A stretch of 26,815 nt of DNA. Source: an uncultured Alphaproteobacteria bacterium (GTDB taxonomy: Bacteria > Pseudomonadota > Alphaproteobacteria > Caulobacterales > Caulobacteraceae). Position 1 is the first letter of the stretch; the number at the start of each line of letters is the position of its first letter. The position numbers and the translations under genes are program-made. The notes under the pieces were generated by a model, which had not been told where the DNA came from, did no database searches, and worked only from the letters and a program-made list of their open reading frames with translations. Positions 22,888 to 26,815 of this stretch are shown in pieces. The stretch spans positions 1-26,815 of the forward strand of contig CAIZKE010000321.1 in NCBI GenBank assembly GCA_903933475.1. The letters run 5' to 3'.

Positions 22888-23541
22888 ATGCAACTCTTCC
22901 TCGATACCACGGATGTGGCGATCCTCCGGGACCTGGCCGCTACAGGCCTCGTCGACGGGGTGACCACCAACCCCACCCTGATCGCGAAGTCGGGCCGACC
23001 GATGTTCGAGGTGATCGCCGAGATCTGCAGCCTGGTCGAGGGGCCGGTCAGCGCAGAGGTGGCCGCCACCGACACGGCGGGCATGCTGGCCGAGGGGGCA
23101 AAGCTGGCCGCCATCGCGCCCAACGTGGTGGTCAAGGTGCCGCTGACCCGGGAAGGCCTGGTGGCAACCTCCGAGTTCGCGGTCCAGGGCATCGCCACCA
23201 ATGTGACCCTCTGCTTCTCCGCCGCCCAGGCCCTGCTGGCGGCCAAGGCGGGCGCCTCATACATCTCGCCCTTCATCGGCAGGCTGGACGACCATGGCGC
23301 CGACGGCATGTCGCTGATCGCCGAAATCCGCGCCATCTACGACAACTACGACTTCGATACCGAGATCCTGGCGGCGTCGATCCGAAGCCCCGACCATGTC
23401 ACGATGGCGGCCCTGGCCGGGTCGGACTGCGCCACCCTGCCGCCGGAGGTCTTCGCCGCCCTCTTCAAGCACCCGTTAACCGAACGGGGCCTTTCTCAGT
23501 TCCTGAGCGACTGGGCCGCAACCGGGCAGTCGATTCTCTGA
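22888..23541 (+). CDS. tal: Small transaldolase (FSA/TalC-type)
   Basis: This 217-residue TIM-barrel class I aldolase belongs to the MipB/TalC/fructose-6-phosphate aldolase group. The Schiff-base lysine is Lys83 in VVVKVPLT, with MQLFLDTTDV and DGVTTNPTLIAKSG at the N-terminus. Two residues that separate activities read as transaldolase: Glu57 (Gln59 in E. coli FSA) and Phe129 (Tyr131 in FSA), both at the same distance from the lysine as in FSA. It would move dihydroxyacetone units between pentose-phosphate sugars in the cytoplasm. The Shine-Dalgarno is weak (GAAGCGG, 22871-22877). It starts a tal-DUF484-xerC series diverging from priA. Confidence 0.93.
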   Translation: MQLFLDTTDVAILRDLAATGLVDGVTTNPTLIAKSGRPMFEVIAEICSLVEGPVSAEVAATDTAGMLAEGAKLAAIAPNVVVKVPLTREGLVATSEFAVQGIATNVTLCFSAAQALLAAKAGASYISPFIGRLDDHGADGMSLIAEIRAIYDNYDFDTEILAASIRSPDHVTMAALAGSDCATLPPEVFAALFKHPLTERGLSQFLSDWAATGQSIL

Positions 23542-23557
23542 CGGAGGCGGAACACGA

Positions 23558-24235
23558 ATGCGCGGGGCAGGCGAGGCAGAGCCGACGGAAGACCCCTGTC
23601 CCGAGACCGTACGGGCCGCCCTCCTGAAGCGTCCGGACATTCTGACAGGCGATCCCGCGACCCTGCAGGCCCTCGGCCTAGCCCTTGGCGCGGACGCCCG
23701 CGTGGTGGCGTTTGGTCCCGCGGCCCTGGCCCGGGTCAGCGAGACGGCACGCCGGGAGAGCGAGGCCCGGGCCAGCCTCGAGGCCGTGGCGCGGGCCAAT
23801 TTCGTCGCCCATGCCCAGACCCGCGAGGCGGTGGTGGACCTCCTGGACGCCAGGGACGCCCCCGACCTGGCCCGACGCCTTGACGAGATCGCACGCACCC
23901 GGTTCGGGCTGCAGGCCGGAGCCCTGGGGCTCGAGGGCCTGGCGGCACCGGAGGGCTGGCGAGCGCTGCCACCCGGGGGCGTGGACCAGCTCCTCGAGCC
24001 CGGGGCCAACCTCCTGCTCGGCTTCCGGGCCACGGCCCTGGGCCTGTTCGGCGATCAGGCGCCCTTCATCCGGTCCATGGCCCTGGCCCGGCTGGACCTG
24101 CCCGACGACGGGGGCGTGGGCCTGATGGGGTTTGGCTCCGGCGACCCCGAAGGCTTCACCCCGGACATGGGCCCGGAGCTTGTCGGCTTCATGGCCCGGG
24201 TGACCGAGAGGCTGGCGGGGCGGCTCCGGCGCTGA
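23558..24235 (+). CDS. DUF484 family protein
   Basis: This 225-residue protein is of the DUF484 family, which has a GAF-like C-terminal fold and sits beside xerC in many proteobacteria. Its layout fits: an N-terminal helical part with ETVRAALLKRPDIL, a coiled helix (about 60-110, RESEARASLEAVARANFVAH), and a C-terminal domain with GLFGDQAPFIRSMALARL and GLMGFGSGDPEGF. The biochemical role is not known. GGAGG at 23543-23547 lies ten bases before the ATG. Its stop overlaps the xerC start by one base (TGATG), so xerC translation is probably coupled to it. Confidence 0.88.
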   Translation: MRGAGEAEPTEDPCPETVRAALLKRPDILTGDPATLQALGLALGADARVVAFGPAALARVSETARRESEARASLEAVARANFVAHAQTREAVVDLLDARDAPDLARRLDEIARTRFGLQAGALGLEGLAAPEGWRALPPGGVDQLLEPGANLLLGFRATALGLFGDQAPFIRSMALARLDLPDDGGVGLMGFGSGDPEGFTPDMGPELVGFMARVTERLAGRLRR

Positions 24236-25149
24236 TGGACGCCCGCGCCGCCCTCGACCAGTGGCTGGAGCACCTTGAGCAGGAAAGGCGGCTATCGCCG
24301 CGCACCCTGGCCACCTATGGATTCATCGGCCGGCGCTATCTGGGCTTCCTGGAGCGCCACCGTGGCGGCCCTCTGTCTGCGGGCGACCTTGGAGAGATCA
24401 GCGCAGCGGAGATCCGGGCCTGGCTGGCCGTGCTGCGCCAGGGCGAAACACCGCTCTCGCCGCGGTCCCTGTCCCAGTCCCTGTCGGCGGTGCGCACCTT
24501 CCATGCCTTCCTGGACCGGCGGCTGGACATTCCCAATCCGTCCCTCGCCCTTGTGAGGGGGCCGCGCGTGCGCCCCTCCGCGCCCCGCCCGGTCACGGAG
24601 ACCCAGGCGGCGGAACTCCTCGCCGAACCCGGCCTGGACGCCAACCTCGACCCCTGGGAGGCTGCGCGGGACGCTGCAGTCCTGACCCTGCTCTACGGCT
24701 GCGGCCTGCGCATTTCCGAGGCCCTGTCCCTGCGCCGGCGGGACGCGCCGCTCGGGGAGGTCCTGCGCATCACCGGCAAGGGGGGAAAGACCCGGATGGC
24801 GCCGATCCTGCCCCGGGTGGCCGAGGCGGTGGACGCCTATGCCCGCGCCCTGCCCTTCCCCCTTTCCCCCGACGAGCCCCTGTTCCGAGCCCGGCGGGGC
24901 GGCCCCCTTTCCCCCCGGCATGTCCAGGCGACGGTGCAGGGGATGCGGGGGCGGCTGGGCCTGCCCGACAGCGCCACGCCCCACGCCCTGAGACACGCCT
25001 TCGCCACCCACCTGCTGGGCGCCGGCGCCGATCTCAGGTCGATCCAGGAACTGCTCGGCCACGCCTCCCTGTCCACCACCCAACGGTACACCCAGGTGGA
25101 TTCCGCGGCCCTGCTCCGGGCCTATGCGAGCGCCCACCCGCGAGCCTGA
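24235..25149 (+). CDS. xerC: Tyrosine recombinase XerC
   Basis: XerC, with XerD, resolves chromosome dimers at dif. The 304-residue protein has an N-terminal SAM-like core-binding domain (1-110) and a catalytic domain with the full set: Arg159 in CGLRISEAL, Lys182 in TGKGGKTR, His250 and Arg253 in HALRHAFATHLL, His276 in LGHASL, and nucleophile Tyr285 in TTQRYTQVD. Spacings match E. coli XerD (148, 172, 244, 247, 270, 279) apart from one residue. XerC rather than XerD is inferred from the DUF484 neighbour. It is translationally coupled to DUF484. No dif site was recognised in the window. Confidence 0.95.
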   Translation: MDARAALDQWLEHLEQERRLSPRTLATYGFIGRRYLGFLERHRGGPLSAGDLGEISAAEIRAWLAVLRQGETPLSPRSLSQSLSAVRTFHAFLDRRLDIPNPSLALVRGPRVRPSAPRPVTETQAAELLAEPGLDANLDPWEAARDAAVLTLLYGCGLRISEALSLRRRDAPLGEVLRITGKGGKTRMAPILPRVAEAVDAYARALPFPLSPDEPLFRARRGGPLSPRHVQATVQGMRGRLGLPDSATPHALRHAFATHLLGAGADLRSIQELLGHASLSTTQRYTQVDSAALLRAYASAHPRA

Positions 25150-25217
25150 ATCCTGATAGTCTGACTGGGCGGACACCCTAAGGTTACAAATCGTCTCCCA
25201 CCTCGAGGAAAGCTCAG

Positions 25218-25979
25218 ATGAAACCGTCGACCCTCGCCGCCGCCGCGACCCTCCTCCTCGGCACCACGTCTGGCGCCAACGCAGAGGACGCCGCCAACAA
25301 CGGCACGGACCCGACCAAGCTGACCACCCAGGCCCACGCGACCTGGGAGCGCCTGGACCTCAACGGCGGCTTCCGGAGCGACACCCTGAAGCTGAACTAC
25401 ACGGTTCCGCTCGGGGAAAAGCGGGACTGGAGCGTCCGCTACCGGGTCCCCCTCGCCTCCGTCGACGTCCTTGGGGACGACAGCTACGGCCTGGGCGACG
25501 CCTCCGTGCAGGTGGCCCATGTCTTCGGCCTGAGCCGCCAGGGCGGCTGGGTCGCGCAGGGGGAAATGATCTTCGACACCGCGTCCCGGGACGAGCTCGG
25601 CCCGGGCAAGAACGTCCTCAAGGGGACGCTCATCAAGGCCTGGTTCCTCAAGAACGGCGCGATCTTCGCCCCGGCCCTCGTTCATTCGGAGTCGCTCTGG
25701 GGCGACGACCGCAGGCGGGATGTCCGGTCCACCACCGTGGACTTCTACTACGTGCCCAAGCTGAAGGATTCGCGGAACCTCCTCACGTTTGATCCCTCGA
25801 TCAACCAGGACTGGGAGAACGACAGGACCTTCCTGGGCCTGGCGGTGACCTACGGCCGGGTGGTCGGTCCCGCCTTCGGCGGCACGGGCATCGTGACGAT
25901 CAAGCCCCAGGTCTTCGCCGGCGACGGTCGTCCCGGGGACTGGGGCCTGGAAGTCGGCTACAAGGTGCTCGGCTTCTGA
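25218..25979 (+). CDS. Predicted outer-membrane beta-barrel protein
   Basis: This 253-residue protein has a signal peptide (KPSTLAAAATLLLGTTSGANA, cleavage near residue 22) and then alternating polar/hydrophobic strands such as DTLKLNYTVPL, WSVRYRVPLAS and FLGLAVTYGRV. It ends in GYKVLGF, and a C-terminal phenylalanine is the usual outer-membrane barrel signal. It loosely resembles small transporter-like proteins of the phenol-degradation MetA type, but no specific family motif is certain and the cargo is unknown. AGGAAAG at 25206-25212 precedes the start. It follows xerC by 68 bases and converges on lpd. Confidence 0.75.
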   Translation: MKPSTLAAAATLLLGTTSGANAEDAANNGTDPTKLTTQAHATWERLDLNGGFRSDTLKLNYTVPLGEKRDWSVRYRVPLASVDVLGDDSYGLGDASVQVAHVFGLSRQGGWVAQGEMIFDTASRDELGPGKNVLKGTLIKAWFLKNGAIFAPALVHSESLWGDDRRRDVRSTTVDFYYVPKLKDSRNLLTFDPSINQDWENDRTFLGLAVTYGRVVGPAFGGTGIVTIKPQVFAGDGRPGDWGLEVGYKVLGF

Positions 25980-26000
25980 GCCTGGACCGGTGACAGGCCG

Positions 26001-26815
<815 letters not shown>

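Overview
The window is GC-rich, densely coded bacterial chromosome. Almost every gene is a core gene with an alphaproteobacterial character: a short SDHAF4/DUF1674 protein ending in the GDWERKG motif, sun-type rsmB overlapping rpe, dnaK-dnaJ followed by mutS, and priA diverging from a tal-DUF484-xerC cluster. Content and base composition fit the Caulobacteraceae (Caulobacter, Phenylobacterium and relatives) best. That placement is inferred from the sequence alone; no database was searched. I see no rRNA or tRNA gene, CRISPR array, insertion sequence, prophage or toxin cluster.

Layout. Positions 1-229 hold two copies of a palindromic intergenic repeat. A small sdhAF4 gene (minus) then diverges from rsmB-rpe. 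A ZTP (pfl) riboswitch at about 2555-2630 precedes purH, the last enzyme pair of purine synthesis, followed 25 nt later by a secreted M17 leucyl aminopeptidase. Next come a pirin (minus) diverging from an MFS transporter, a Tat-signal dienelactone hydrolase (minus), and a small HExxH zincin-like protein. From 9560 lies the heat-shock locus dnaK-dnaJ with a sigma-32-type promoter candidate, followed by a secreted serine hydrolase of unknown substrate and mutS. mutS converges on corA (minus), whose upstream neighbour is a secreted CHAP-domain amidase.

Positions 19290-19795 form the only long gap between genes, and about 180 bases of it are strikingly AT-rich and carry repeated ATATACT elements. 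A TerC-family membrane protein follows and converges on priA. A small transaldolase, a DUF484 protein and XerC run the other way, then a predicted outer-membrane beta-barrel. The window ends inside the C-terminal part of dihydrolipoamide dehydrogenase (minus).

The genes form housekeeping groups: rRNA methylation and pentose-phosphate metabolism, purine synthesis under ZTP control, protein folding, DNA repair and replication restart with chromosome dimer resolution, metal transport, and central carbon metabolism. I found no clear undescribed multi-gene system. The points most worth a second look are the riboswitch and its possible switching helices, the AT-rich repeat-bearing regulatory region before the TerC gene, a PriA that has lost one of its two zinc sites, transaldolase-type active-site residues in a protein easily mislabelled as fructose-6-phosphate aldolase, and two secreted enzymes of unknown substrate.
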